NCBI GenBank assembly: GCA_963691705.1
Contig: OY829546.1
Coordinates: 8,628,001 to 8,692,000 of the forward strand
Length of the DNA stretch: 64,000 nt
Source: Viola odorata
Lineage: Eukaryota; Streptophyta; Magnoliopsida; Malpighiales; Violaceae
Direction: 5' to 3'
The notes under the pieces are model-generated. The model was given only the letters and a program-made list of their open reading frames with translations, made no database searches and had not been told where the DNA came from. Made by a program: the position numbers and the translations under genes. Below are positions 1-10,702 of this stretch, piece by piece; the stretch's first letter is position 1; each line of letters opens with the position of its first letter.

Positions 1-700
1 ATTAATGTTGGCACAACTTACTATTCAGTGTCTTCTTACCTGCACCTCCTACTTACGCGTGGTGTGGTCCATGTGACCCACTGACTCACGCAGAACGTTT
101 GGCCCACTTTCTTAATCCCCGAGAATGACTCCCTCGCGTCCATTAAAAAAGGACCGAGGGAGTACTATATTAGTTACATTTCTTTTTCAAATTTTTTATA
201 TATATTTTTAAATTTTTTACTATGTGTTTTGATTTTTTAAAATATTTAAAAGGTTAAAATTGCAACTTAGAAATCTATAAAGTTTATAGTGCTCACTTTT
301 AAACTATAGAGGGTTAAGTAGATCATTTTATAAACTATAATTTTTTTTTATGTTCCTTATTTTTAACATTAATTTTTTTTAATTATAAATTTTTAGGAAG
401 AGATTTTTTTTTGGTAAATTACGTTAAAAACTCCTATATTTTATAAAATGTATCATTTAATTTTATAATTTAAAATTTAAAATATCACCCTTTATTTTCT
501 TAAAGTTATAATTTTAACTTTTGTAATAGTTAAAAAATACGGTAAAGTTTCTTTAAAAAAAAGATCGTTAAAAAAAGTGTTGCTAGTTACAGCCCATTCT
601 GTTTTTAATTATTCGACCTGGACCTTGCTGTTGAAACTTTCATGGTGTTGGCCTGTTTTGTTTCAATGGGCCTATTAGGTTGGAAAGTGGCCCAAACTAA
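1..700. other. AT-rich intergenic stretch with a weak foldback repeat
   Basis: I see no gene here. From about 240 to 560 the sequence forms an imperfect inverted repeat. The left arm has phrases such as AACTATAGAGGGTTAAGT and TTTTATAAACTATA. The right arm reads as their approximate reverse complement. The same phrases recur near 42.5-43.0 kb, which suggests a shared AT-rich MITE-like family. I cannot fix its ends or find a target duplication. Confidence 0.35.
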
Positions 701-838
701 CTCTCTGGATTGAAGAACTACATTCTCTGCAGAAATTACCACTTTGCCACGCAGGATTTTCAAGCCGTAGAATCTGATGGAAGGCTACAGAAAACAGGCC
801 TCGATCATATCCTTAAACAGAAGAGAAGAGAAGATCCT

Positions 839-848
839 GGAAACTTCA
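839..848 (+). promoter_or_regulatory. Perfect heat-shock element (nGAAnnTTCn)
   Basis: The ten bases read GGAAACTTCA, an exact nGAAnnTTCn inverted pair that heat-shock factors bind. It lies about 25 bases upstream of the TATA box at 873-880 and about 155 bases upstream of the sHSP start codon, the usual layout for plant heat-shock genes. Confidence 0.6.
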
Positions 849-872
849 AAAATCCCGCCACAATTCCCCCAT

Positions 873-880
873 TTATATAT
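873..880 (+). promoter_or_regulatory. TATA box of the small heat-shock gene
   Basis: TTATATAT lies about 125 bases upstream of the ATG at 1001 and just downstream of the heat-shock element. This places transcription start near 905 and gives a leader of roughly 95 bases. Assigned by position and sequence only. Confidence 0.5.
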
Positions 881-1000
881 CTCCATTTCCCCAATTCAAA
901 CCTCAGTCTAGTAAGTTTTGGCTCATCAGTGATTGGATAGTTTCTTACATACATAAACAAACAAAAGTTTCAATCTTTACTCTGAGCAGAAAAATTAAGA

Positions 1001-1714
1001 ATGTCTCTGATTCGATCATTTTTTAGGGACCCAATCTCCGGAGACTTGTGGGCACCAAGTGGGCTGTCGTCTTCGAGCAGCGAGATCTCGACATTTGCGA
1101 ATGCGCAGATTTATTGGAAGGAGACGGCGGAGGCGCACGTGTTCAAAGCGGATTTGCCAGGGGTGAAGAAGGAGGAAGTGAAAGTGGAGATTGAGGAAGG
1201 GAAGGTGCTTCAGATCAGTGGAGAAAGGAGTGTCGAGATGGAAGACGAAAACGACAAGTGGCATCGCGTGGAGAGAGGCAGAGGAAAATTCCAGAGGAGA
1301 TTCCGGTTGCCAGAAAATGCGAAAGTCGATGAGGTGAAGGCGGCGATGGAGAATGGGGTTTTGACTGTTACTGTTCCTAAAACAGAGGAGAAGAAACCTG
1401 AGGTCAAATCCATTTATCCTCACAAAATGCTTCATTTATCCTGGCACAATCAAATCTCAGAATATTATGCCCCTATCCAGGAACAAGAAATTCAGAAAAA
1501 AGGGTATGCCGTCTTACTAACAAAATTGGGTAAAGAAAAAAGCAATTCACGAGAACTACCTACCATGAAGGATGTCGTAGACGGTGTCGGCAATGTCGGA
1601 GAAAGAAGGGGTGGAGACGAAGGAGTCAGGAGTGATGTCATTGCACCGAACAGATTAGGAACTGATGAGAGGCGGGTTTGCTGGTCGGACCAAAGTGGAG
1701 TGAGAGACGAATGA
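1001..1714 (+). CDS. Class I small heat-shock protein (HSP20) with replaced C-terminus
   Basis: Cytosolic class I sHSPs are ATP-independent chaperones that form oligomers and hold unfolding proteins. The N-terminus MSLIRSFF matches class I proteins. The alpha-crystallin domain spans roughly residues 38-130, with [41 protein letters not shown] and the [12 protein letters not shown] signature. After KKPEVKSI near residue 137, class I proteins normally end within a few residues in an I-X-I motif such as IEIS. Here the next codons read YPHKM and run on for about 100 unrelated residues to a stop at 1714. The tail looks like non-coding or transposon sequence read by chance, so the usual gene end was lost by insertion or rearrangement near 1410. 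The I-X-I motif docks neighbouring subunits, so oligomer assembly may be impaired. Intronless, as usual for this family. Heat-inducible promoter signals lie upstream. Confidence 0.85.
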   Translation: MSLIRSFFRDPISGDLWAPSGLSSSSSEISTFANAQIYWKETAEAHVFKADLPGVKKEEVKVEIEEGKVLQISGERSVEMEDENDKWHRVERGRGKFQRRFRLPENAKVDEVKAAMENGVLTVTVPKTEEKKPEVKSIYPHKMLHLSWHNQISEYYAPIQEQEIQKKGYAVLLTKLGKEKSNSRELPTMKDVVDGVGNVGERRGGDEGVRSDVIAPNRLGTDERRVCWSDQSGVRDE

Positions 1715-1739
1715 AACGGCTGAGTGAGAAGAATGAGAT

Positions 1740-2066
1740 GAGGACGAGGATAGTTTTGGAAAAATAATTAATTATTGAATGTCCACGTCAGTCGGCCTCT
1801 CTATTCGGCCATTCTACTCGGCCAGTTTAGCATTACTACTCATTACTATATGATAACACGCGACATATATAATGTACCCTTTATATTTGGATATAGTTGT
1901 TTTTATTTTTTTTAAATGTTAAATTACAATTTCAAATGTAAAAATATGTTTAATTTTCACTATAAAATACATTACTGTACTAATCATTTCATTGGTTTTG
2001 TTCACTCACAACTATATTTCAATTGAAAGAGCAATTAACATGCTAATACATGTCAAGCTTTTCAAT
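1740..2066. other. Short intergenic stretch between convergent genes
   Basis: AT-rich sequence between the sHSP gene and the end of the UGT gene on the other strand. The first part (1785-1830) has three repeats of a TCGGCC core in a row, perhaps the end of whatever replaced the sHSP tail. No remnant of the usual sHSP C-terminal codons was found here. Confidence 0.35.
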
Positions 2067-5000
2067 TTACTGCCTTTCTTTTAGATCCTCGATTAATTTC
2101 TCCAAATTTTTAGACGACAATCCACCCGCGCTGATCGCATCTCGAGCCAAGTCAGCATATCTCCCTGCACATTTCCTCATCTCTTCTTCTTGATCTTCCA
2201 TCACCGTCCTCACCATCATCTCAACCGTTGATCTGTCCCAAGTGTCCTTGTTGTCACTACCAATCCTCCACACCTGATCCACCCACCTACTATTCAGCGT
2301 TTGATCAGCAAACTGGGGCCAGCAAATAAGCGGGAGCCCAGCCACAATTCCCTCCAAGATCGAGTTCCATCCGCCGTGCGTTAGAAAAGCACCCACCGCC
2401 GGATGACCCAAGACTTCCTCTTGTGGAACCCAGTTCAAAATCAACCCTCTATCTCGTGTCCCCACTGCCATTTCACCTGATAACGTGGCGGCCTCCCCTT
2501 CCAATAGCATGTTTGACCTTATGACCCATAAGAAATTCTTCCCACTGTTGACCAAGCCATGCCACAACTCGAGCAATTGGTCATGCGTCATCATTACCAA
2601 GCTGCCAAAGCTGACATAAACAACGGATCGTTTTGGCTGCGAATCCAACCATGCCATACTACTTGTGTCAGCATTCCACAGTCCAGTAATGGAAGATGAG
2701 GAGGAATTTGCAGAAAACCCAATTCGAGATTTGAAGAGGGAGTGGATTGGGCCAAGAGTGTAAATCTTGGGAAATTTAATGGCAATGTGGGAAAGAATTG
2801 GAGCTTCTAGATCATCAAATGTGTTGAGAATGAGAGCGGAAGCTCTGGTCATGGCTATAGTTTCATCTACAAAGAACTTTAGGTAATGTTCTTCTTTGCA
2901 GATTGATGGAAGATCTTTCCGTCGCAGAAGACCTTCCATCCCTGGCACGCGCGTTGTCTCCCGGTCCATATCATCATCACCTACACCCACGCCGGAAAGA
3001 TTGATCAAAATCAATCATAAAAAAAAAATGTTAGGAAAACTCTGCAAACAGAACATCTCACAATCTCAAATAGCTAAGGCTTTAGTTTGTGTACTATTTC
3101 TCGAGTTCGAATTTTTAATTTGAAAGAATTTTATACTCTTGCGATCTGATCTGTTTTCTCTCAAAATCAGCTTATATTTTCAGGAAGGCTCTCGGCAGTG
3201 ATCGCTTTCATGAATTACTAGAGGTGTATACGCGCCGGCCTAGAACCGGACCGAACCGAAAATTTTCGGATTTTGGTTGGGGTTAGAATCGGACCGAACC
3301 TAAAATTTTTGGTTCGGTTCCAATTTTTCCAGTTTGATCCGGGTCGGTTCCTGTTCAGAACCAGTTCTGTTCATTATTCTCACACCGACGCCGTTTTGGT
3401 GTTTTTCAAAACAAAGTGTTTGTTCAAAACGGCGTCGTTTTGGTGTTAAACACGCAGTTTTGATTTTTTTTTATAAATAATGTTTTGATTTATCAATTTA
3501 TAAATAATAACCTAATATTATAAAGATATTTTAGTGTGATAAATTTTTAAATTTTATGATACAAAACTTATAAAAATTTAAAGTGACTAAATATTACTCT
3601 CTCTGTCCACAAATAACTGTCTTTCTAACACAGTAATTTTCAGTAAAACAAACACTAAAAAGTCAAGTAAAGTGTATAGTAACTTTCCGTAGAAAATCGT
3701 CACTTAATTGTGGACGGAGTGAGTAATAAATAATGAGTATTAATATATTTAAATGTAATGAATATATTTAACAAATATCTAGTCAAGAAGTATCGTGCTT
3801 CATATAGAGCCTAACATATACACATGAAGAATTTTCAAGTACAATCATGCTTCATATGAAGATAAGATTAGATCGCTTACATTTAAAGCTTAAAAAATAT
3901 CCTTGAACAATACAATAGTTAATTGGTTATACTTATGTATTGCGTCACACATTAATACAATTTAAATTTAAATCCCAAACCTCTAAACAATTAACTCAAG
4001 TAAATATTGAAATATAGATACCATAAATCTAGATCATAAAAAAATGATGAATATTAATTAAGTTTAGAAGAAAGAAAAGATAGATATGGAGTTAAGTTTA
4101 GAAAACATCCGTAGTAAAATTTTATATTTAAAATAATAAATAAAAGAAAAAAATGAGGACTTTTAGACTTTTAGTTAAGTTTAAAAGTTTAAAAGAGACA
4201 ATGTCTTTTACTCATAATAATTCTTATATAACTTTATTAAATAAAACATAAATAAAGAAAATGAAAGTATATCTTAATGTGTTTAGTATCCTACCACTAC
4301 AAATGAGAATAAAAAAATTTTAATGACTCATTATTTGGTATGAATGGTAAAGATTGAGAAAATGAAAGTAAATTTCTATATGGAGTCATTATTACATATA
4401 TTTAATAATAAAATTCATTGATTATATTATTTAATAATTTATATATAAATTTATTGAATAAAACATAAATATTAAATTTCACATAAAATGTCAATAAAAT
4501 ATTATTTAAAAAGTCATTAAATTAATTATAAATTTAAAAAAAATTATTAGCTAACTATTACGAACAAATAATAAAAAAATAAAACACAAAAATAAAGAAA
4601 TAGGCCAGAGCCCACAGCCCACACAAAATGAAAAAAAAAAGAATTGAGAAAAGGGGAAGGGAAGGGGTTTCGAACCCTTCCCACAAGGGAGCGTACTTAG
4701 AGGGTGTTTGGCGTTCATGTTTTGCCACAAAAACATGGTTCAGTGGCTGAAATGGGAGAAGCCCAGTACACCAAGCAAGGAAATGGCTTGGCACGGGCTG
4801 GAGCAATTTGCTCCAGCAGCAAATCAGCGTTCCACGCTGGTTTGCTTTTTCTCTTTCTTTTTTTTTAATTTAATTCAATTTTTTTACTCTATATAATGAA
4901 CAAAATAAATTAAAAACTACCCCAATAAAATCTCCATCTCAAGATAAGTAATTCTAGATCCACTTTTCCTATTTTTATTAATTTTAAAAAAATGGGTTTT

Positions 5001-6672
5001 ATACTCCAACTATTTAATTTTTATAGTTTTACCAAACACCAAAAACAACTTCTCGTTTCCCACAACACTTTTAAAAATTGTTTACCAAACAGCACACTTC
5101 GTTTCCCATAAGTCATTTTCTTACAGAACTTTTCCCACAGAATTTTTTCCCACCGAATCGGAACGCCAAACAGACCCTTAATGCTTTTGTCACTGAAACA
5201 AAGCATCAATTTTATTTATGGATGCATATATATAAAAATTATGGTTCGGTTTACGGGTTTTAGATAAAGAGAACCGGACCGAACCAAAAATTTACGGTTC
5301 TAGTTGGGATAGAACCGGACTGAATTGAATAGTAACGGTTTAGTTCGATTCGGTTCAAAATCTTTCGGTTTTAGTTCGGTTTCCGGATCAGTCCGATTTT
5401 TATACACCACTATGAATTACTACACAAGTTGGACATTTCCAATCTCCATGCTCCAACTTGAGGGAGAGTATTGGAGGAAAGTTTGACCAGAATTATTTAT
5501 GTAATATTTTGCCTATTCTGTCGTGATTATGTTTTCTCAATTAGTTGATTCGATTTATTAATAATTATATGCTTTACTATATAGTAAAATCAATAGAAAA
5601 AAAGCCTATGCATTTTTACAAAACAATTGGGTACTTATAAATTTCATAAAAATAGCAAAAGGATTCCAATTATGCATCTTAAGATTGTTCGTAGGCTATC
5701 CGAGGACATTATGCTCGAAAGTACTTCTGTAAAAAGTTTTTTTTTTAACTGGATAATAAATTGTAGACAGAACAGTTTGAATCCGAAATTTTATTAATAT
5801 GGCTAATCCAGTTGTCGAAAACTTGAAATAAGCACAAGAGGGACCAAAAAATACATAGAAAATATATCATAATCTTCTAATTAAGAATTAATTATTATTC
5901 TAGTGCCTAATGTATGTATATACTAAGACTAAACCAATAAATTTCATCACATGAAAAAAGTAATTACAAAGGAAATATGATAATCAAATACCTGATATGG
6001 TCTTAAATAAAAAATAAAAATAAATTACTAAGACATCAAAATTAATTCTTACAAGTTACAACTACTTCAACATTAATTAGTGGCGTGTTTAGCTTCACAT
6101 TCTTATTATTTGATGATAAAAAATAGTAAAATTGAAGAAAAAAAACGTAGTACTAATTACTTCATTAGAATTTGATTTCAGAAGTACTGACCTGTAAATG
6201 GGATCTCGCCTCCTTCGATGAGATTTGGTAAACAACAATATACCCAAAAGCTATATGCACTATAAGTCCGAAAAGTGATGACCCGAATCCCCAACTCCTC
6301 CGCAGCATCCATGGCAACAAAAGACATAATCCCATCTGCTATCACACAAGAAACGGGCTGTCGTTTAAGAAAATCCCGAAACGAGGGTTTGGTTACCTTT
6401 CGTAGCGATGACAAAAGTTTCGCAATTCCAGGAAGATCGCGCGAGTTGTCCTGAGGCAACCCATCGGAGATGGATTCGAAATGGAGGGAGGGGAACCGAG
6501 AGGAGAGGGAAGGGAGGTCGGAGATCACTCGACGGTGGTTGTGGTCTGTGTTGAGGAAGGTAACATGCAGGCCCGCGTCGGAGAGGAGCTGGGCTAGGTA
6601 GAGCATTGGTTTGATGTGTCCTTGTGCAGGAAATGGCAGTATCAGAATGCGTGGTTTTGGTTCCTGCGCCAT
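2067..6672 (-). CDS. UDP-glycosyltransferase, UGT709-like (two exons)
   Basis: Family 1 glycosyltransferases move a sugar from a UDP-sugar to small molecules in the cytosol. The UGT709 group includes 7-deoxyloganetic acid glucosyltransferases of iridoid synthesis, but the substrate here is unknown. Exon 1 is 6192-6672 and exon 2 is 2067-2980. The phase fits exactly (split Gly codon), giving 464 residues. The acceptor-side catalytic His is His19 in PFPAQGH, and its partner Asp is Asp113 in CVIADG. The PSPG box near the C-terminus starts WVPQEEVLGHPAVG and ends WPQFADQ, with HGGWNS inside. The ATG at 6672 was chosen because it directly precedes the family start. A TATA-like TATAAAT lies at 6718-6724 (minus strand). 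The 3.2-kb intron is unusually long for this family because a transposon sits in it. The coding sequence appears intact. Confidence 0.88.
3211..3218. repeat. Left 8-bp target duplication of the hAT element
   Basis: TGAATTAC, identical to 5413-5420. The pair defines the insertion point. Confidence 0.85.
3219..5412. mobile_element. Non-autonomous hAT-type element in the UGT intron
   Basis: The ends read TAGAGGTGTATA and, inverted, TAGTGGTGTATA (one mismatch). They are flanked by a perfect 8-bp target duplication TGAATTAC at 3211-3218 and 5413-5420. An 8-bp duplication with short TA-G-rich inverted ends is diagnostic of the hAT superfamily. Subterminal regions (3230-3370 and 5230-5400) hold many copies of CGGACCGAACC-like motifs in both orientations, as expected of transposase-binding repeats. 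The AT-rich interior encodes no transposase that I can see, so it would move only with help from another copy. It lies entirely within the UGT intron, away from the splice sites. Confidence 0.85.
4700..5177. mobile_element. PIF/Harbinger-like MITE nested in the hAT element
   Basis: The left end reads GAGGGTGTTTGG and the inverted right end GGGTCTGTTTGG. They are flanked by the 3-bp duplication TTA at 4697-4699 and 5178-5180. TTA duplications with a G-rich TGTTTGG terminus are typical of Tourist-like PIF/Harbinger MITEs. The interior around 4890-4998 is about 90% identical by eye to 24510-24615 in a second copy, including AACTACCCCAATAAAATCTC. No coding capacity. Confidence 0.75.
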
Positions 6673-6729
6673 CTCTGCTCTTCCTCCTCTAAAGTAAATT
6701 GATCTTTTTATTCTTACATTTATAACCAC

Positions 6730-7438
6730 CAGAAGCCTTGGAAATGGAGCTGGGCTTTGTGATAGAAAATTCTATGGGCTGAACCTTGTTCGTCTAAGCC
6801 CAAATAAAAGCAATAGGCCTACTTTATCGCAGAAGGAACCGTTGCATGCATGATATATTAGGTGGTGGTCTCATACTTCCAGAGAGAACATGCATGTGCT
6901 GATCATGTAGCAAAACATGGGTCTTGTAAGTTGGTGGAATTATTAGGTTTTTTTGTTTTTTGTTTCATTTTATACTAATCTTTTATTTCTCACAAGTTAG
7001 GCATTCTTGTATATTAAAAAAATCGTCCTATCATTTTTTTTTATAAGTAAACCGTTCTATTTCTTAAAGTTGCACGTCTATGATTTGCCTAGTTGTCTCA
7101 ACTCAAGCCCCACGGACTTAAGACCGTGTTTGGATCAAACCTTAAAATCAAACTCGATTCAGAAATCATTTAAAGTTCAAATCTAATTAATATAATACAT
7201 TAATTTTTTTTAAGAATTAAATAAAATTATCATGCTATGATTAAAATATTCTATAATGGTTAGTAATTTAATGATTAGTGCTCACTTTTTTTATTCATGA
7301 CTCGAGTTTAACACTCAACATCTCCCTTCCATCCCTTCATTATTGTTTAAACATAACAAAAAATAAAAAAAACAAAAACTTATAGGCTAGCCCAATCCAA
7401 GCCTAGCCGAACCGACCAGATTGGATAGGGCCTGTGCT
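6730..7438. other. Intergenic region upstream of the UGT gene
   Basis: The first 100 bases are probably the UGT promoter. Beyond that the sequence is AT-rich and I see no gene or RNA. Confidence 0.4.
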
Positions 7439-7818
7439 CAGTGTTATTAGAACTGGACCAAATTGGCCGGTTCAACTGCAAAATTTTAAATTTTTAGTTC
7501 GATTCAGTTACCTGACCGGATATGCATGCGAACCGGGTTCAATCGTTCGAACCGGCTGATTTTTACACAACCGGTGACCCGGATTGAACCAGATTGAACC
7601 GGTTGGTTCAATACTTCTTCTCCAAAACGACGTCATTTTGATATTTTATTTTATTTTATTTTTTACTTTTTTTAAATTTTGATGGGCCGGTCCATTACAA
7701 ACATTGACCCAGCCAGTTCAATCTGGTTCAATTATCTAAAATTAAACGGTTCAAAACAGTTCAATATCTACAATCCGGTCGAACCATAAAATTTTCATTT
7801 CCGGTTCTGATAACTATG
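7439..7818. mobile_element. Short hAT-type MITE
   Basis: The ends CAGTGTTATTAGAACTGG and, inverted, CATAGTTATCAGAACCGG match at 14 of 18 positions. They are flanked by near-perfect 8-bp duplications CCTGTGCT (7431-7438) and CCTGTGCC (7819-7826). The interior repeats GGTTCAA and CCGGTT motifs in both directions, the same style as the larger hAT element at 3219-5412. It also shares the AAACGACGTCATTTTG core. No coding capacity. Confidence 0.7.
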
Positions 7819-7826
7819 CCTGTGCC

Positions 7827-9560
7827 TACTCTCCATTTTTTCAAGATTGACCTGAGAGGTAAAAACTCAATTTGGTTGGACCTTTAAACAAGTCTAACTT
7901 CACACCAAAGTTAGGCGTATGCTTTTTGAATGTAATAATATATTTAAATTTGAAATCTTATTAATATTTTATCACCTACAGATAATAACGAGCTATATAA
8001 TTATTAATAAATAAATAAAAATATTATTTCCACACCATAATAATTTATTTCTAGATCCTAAATTTAATTTATTATTTTTTTATCATTTTTCTTCATAATT
8101 TTTCACTCATAAATTTGAATATTTATTTTTTTATCCCACATTTTTAAAGACAAAATACTATAATAAAATATTAATTTAAAAAAAAATAGAGATAAATTAA
8201 ACTTTGTGGTGTGAAAATAAACAATTATGGTGCGAAAATAGTATCTCTCACAAATAAAATTGGTTAAGTGGTATATCTATCCAATTTAAAAATTAATTTT
8301 AAGATTTCACTTTAAGATCTTTACCTTTTCTTTTCTTCTTTAACAAAGATCACTAGATCAAAGGTCGCCCACAAATGCATTTACATTAAAGTTGGGAGAA
8401 TAAGGGATGAATGTATGGCAAGTTTGGAATACGACAACCTTAAGAGAGGTGGAAATAGAATGATGGCAACCAAAGAAATTATACGTGTTCATAAGATTCT
8501 TTCAAATATGCGTCCAACAATTTCACATTTCTTTGTGGGGTTTTGCACCCAAAGCTCTTCTTTTTTCAATGTAGGCCACTCCTCCAACATGGCTTACCTC
8601 TTTGTCAAAGTCGGTGTACATCACGTCCAATCATAAAACCCATTTTTTTTTATTAGTATTTTTTTAAAATGGTTATACTATAAATTATCATTACGAAAAA
8701 TGAAATCGAACTCATGATTGACATTAGTTAAACTGGAACCTCATGTGCAAGTGGTAAAGAATTTATCTATCTTATATCAAGATTTCGAGTTAGAGTTTTG
8801 AGAATATAGCAAATCATATTGGGAGAGTAATGCTCGAATGAAATTAGTATTATAAAAACAAAAGATTTAATTAAAAATTACGGAAAATAATAATTTGATC
8901 TAATATTTTTAATAAACGAACTTCTTACTATGTCATCAAATCCAAAAATATACTGATAATTAACATGAATTCCTAAATATTGAATACAATTTCTTTTTCC
9001 TACTCTGGCATTTGGAATATAATTCTAATGTCATATATACGACAGTGTAGATAAAACAAATCCGACTTTAACCGAGTAACATGAAATGCTAAACTGTTTA
9101 TAGTATTGATGGATAACGAATTGCATCTGACCTATCTAGCTAATCACGTGCAATTTGTGCAATACATTCTGTAATTTTGGGGACAATGGAAGAGCTTAAT
9201 CCTAATCACGTGATTATCAACCAGCCTTATTTTAAAGTGGTATTGTTAGAGCAATTAAATCATAATCATTAACCAGTAGTATTTTCTTTTACGGCTGATT
9301 TGATCATTAAACGTGAAATAAATATTTAGTAAAAATATATTATTTGTAAATGAGTCGAATCGGTACGAATATTATTAATTTTGGCCGATAACTTAAGTTG
9401 TTCTTATTTAGTTTTTTAAAGTTAGAAATAGAATTAAAAAGAAGAAGAAGAAGAGGAAAACAGAGGGAAAAAATCCACAACCAAAAGTGTTTTAAAACAA
9501 GAGGTTGTTATCATTTCCTAGTCAGCAGGAAATTCGTGGAGCCCGCCACGCAGGCGCGGG
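7827..9560. other. AT-rich intergenic region
   Basis: No gene recognised. An open frame of 73 codons at 8415-8636 has no family signature and no splice context, and I do not count it as a gene. Confidence 0.4.
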
Positions 9561-9568
9561 AATCGTGA

Positions 9569-9576
9569 TGACGTAA
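9569..9576 (+). promoter_or_regulatory. TGACGTAA bZIP-type element
   Basis: TGACGTAA is an as-1/CRE-like half site for bZIP factors. It lies in a GC-rich patch about 150 bases upstream of the likely 5' leader of the DUF3527 gene. Inferred from the motif alone. Confidence 0.35.
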
Positions 9577-9582
9577 GCAAGT

Positions 9583-9590
9583 GGTCCCAC
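9583..9590 (+). promoter_or_regulatory. GGTCCCAC class I TCP-type site
   Basis: GGTCCCAC fits the GGNCCCAC site of class I TCP factors. It is seven bases from the bZIP-like element in the same promoter. Motif-level evidence only. Confidence 0.35.
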
Positions 9591-9699
9591 GCCGCAGCTT
9601 CGGGATTCGTTACAAGGACAAAGAAAGTCTCCCAAGGTGGGATCCCCTCCTTAGCCACCTAAACCTAATGCCTAATCCATCCATCCGCTTTTAACCGTC

Positions 9700-10680
9700 T
9701 GATTGAAAGAAAACGAAACGAAACGACACTGCTCACTCGCTCTCCACTCACTCACTTACCTCACTCTCACTCTCTCCATCTCCGTTTTTGTTTCTTCTTT
9801 AATCGACAGTTTCTCTCCTGCCGTTTTTCCGTTTCGAGGAAACCTGAAAAACCAGATGATTCTGTTACCGAGGAAGATCTTTTGATTTCTGCTGAATGTA
9901 TGGTAAATGTGCTTACTTTGCTTCTAATCTACGTTGCTTTTGCTTGCTAGCTCCAATCATTTCACTGCTTCTTTACGTATCGGATCTTTATCGGGATCAA
10001 TGATTCTTTCGTTTTGTCTTGTCGTTCCGTTTCAGCGTTTGAAGCTGCATTCTTCTCGGCTTAGTTCCGGTAAGTTCATTTCTGGCATTTCTTATCTGCG
10101 TCTTCTTCCCTAGGCTAGGCTCTGCTTTTTTGCTGCGATTTTAGATGAGTCAGTTGTGTTTTCAAGTTTTCTTTGGTTTTCTCACCAGCGAAACAGAAGT
10201 GATTTATCTGTTTTTTTTTTCATTTTTGTTTGGATTAGATTGGATCTGTGATGGTTTTTCTAACTGCTTTTGATCATCTATTAGATTCAGATTGGGAGCC
10301 ACGGATTAAACTACAATGAGATGCTTTGTTACTCTGGCAAATTGATTTCTTTATTGTTATTATATAATTTTCATTTATCGGTTTCATGATCTTCATTTCT
10401 TTTTGGTACTGTCGTGATATTTTTAATTTATTGATTGTGACACTCTTTTGTGCTGGATTAGGATTTCTAGGTCAAATGTTGACTTTTGTGCCAAGGGAGA
10501 GAATTCCCTCTCTCTTGTGAAGAAAATGGATGCAAACTCTAACAAATTACTATTATTATTATTTTGTCTAAGATAGATCTTCAATACTTTGCCTTGGTGG
10601 AGAACTAATGTTGTGATGTATGTATGGTGTTATTGAGTGATAATCGGTTTTGGGTCATGTTCTTGCTTCTTTTCAGGTAA
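9700..10680 (+). other. Probable spliced 5' leader of the DUF3527 gene
   Basis: A CT-rich start at 9730-9790, typical of plant leaders, is followed by T-rich, intron-like sequence up to TTTTCAG ending near 10677. A likely donor is ATG|GTAAATG near 9900. No transcript evidence, so exon edges are inferred. Confidence 0.4.
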
Positions 10681-10702
10681 AATGTGTAGGTAAACGATAA
10701 AA

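Noticed and set aside
8415..8636. 73-codon open frame
   Set aside because: No family signature, no splice or promoter context, and it lies in AT-rich spacer.
9703..9885. 60-codon frame in the DUF3527 leader
   Set aside because: Starts on TTG and translates a CT-rich leader. Low complexity and not a gene.
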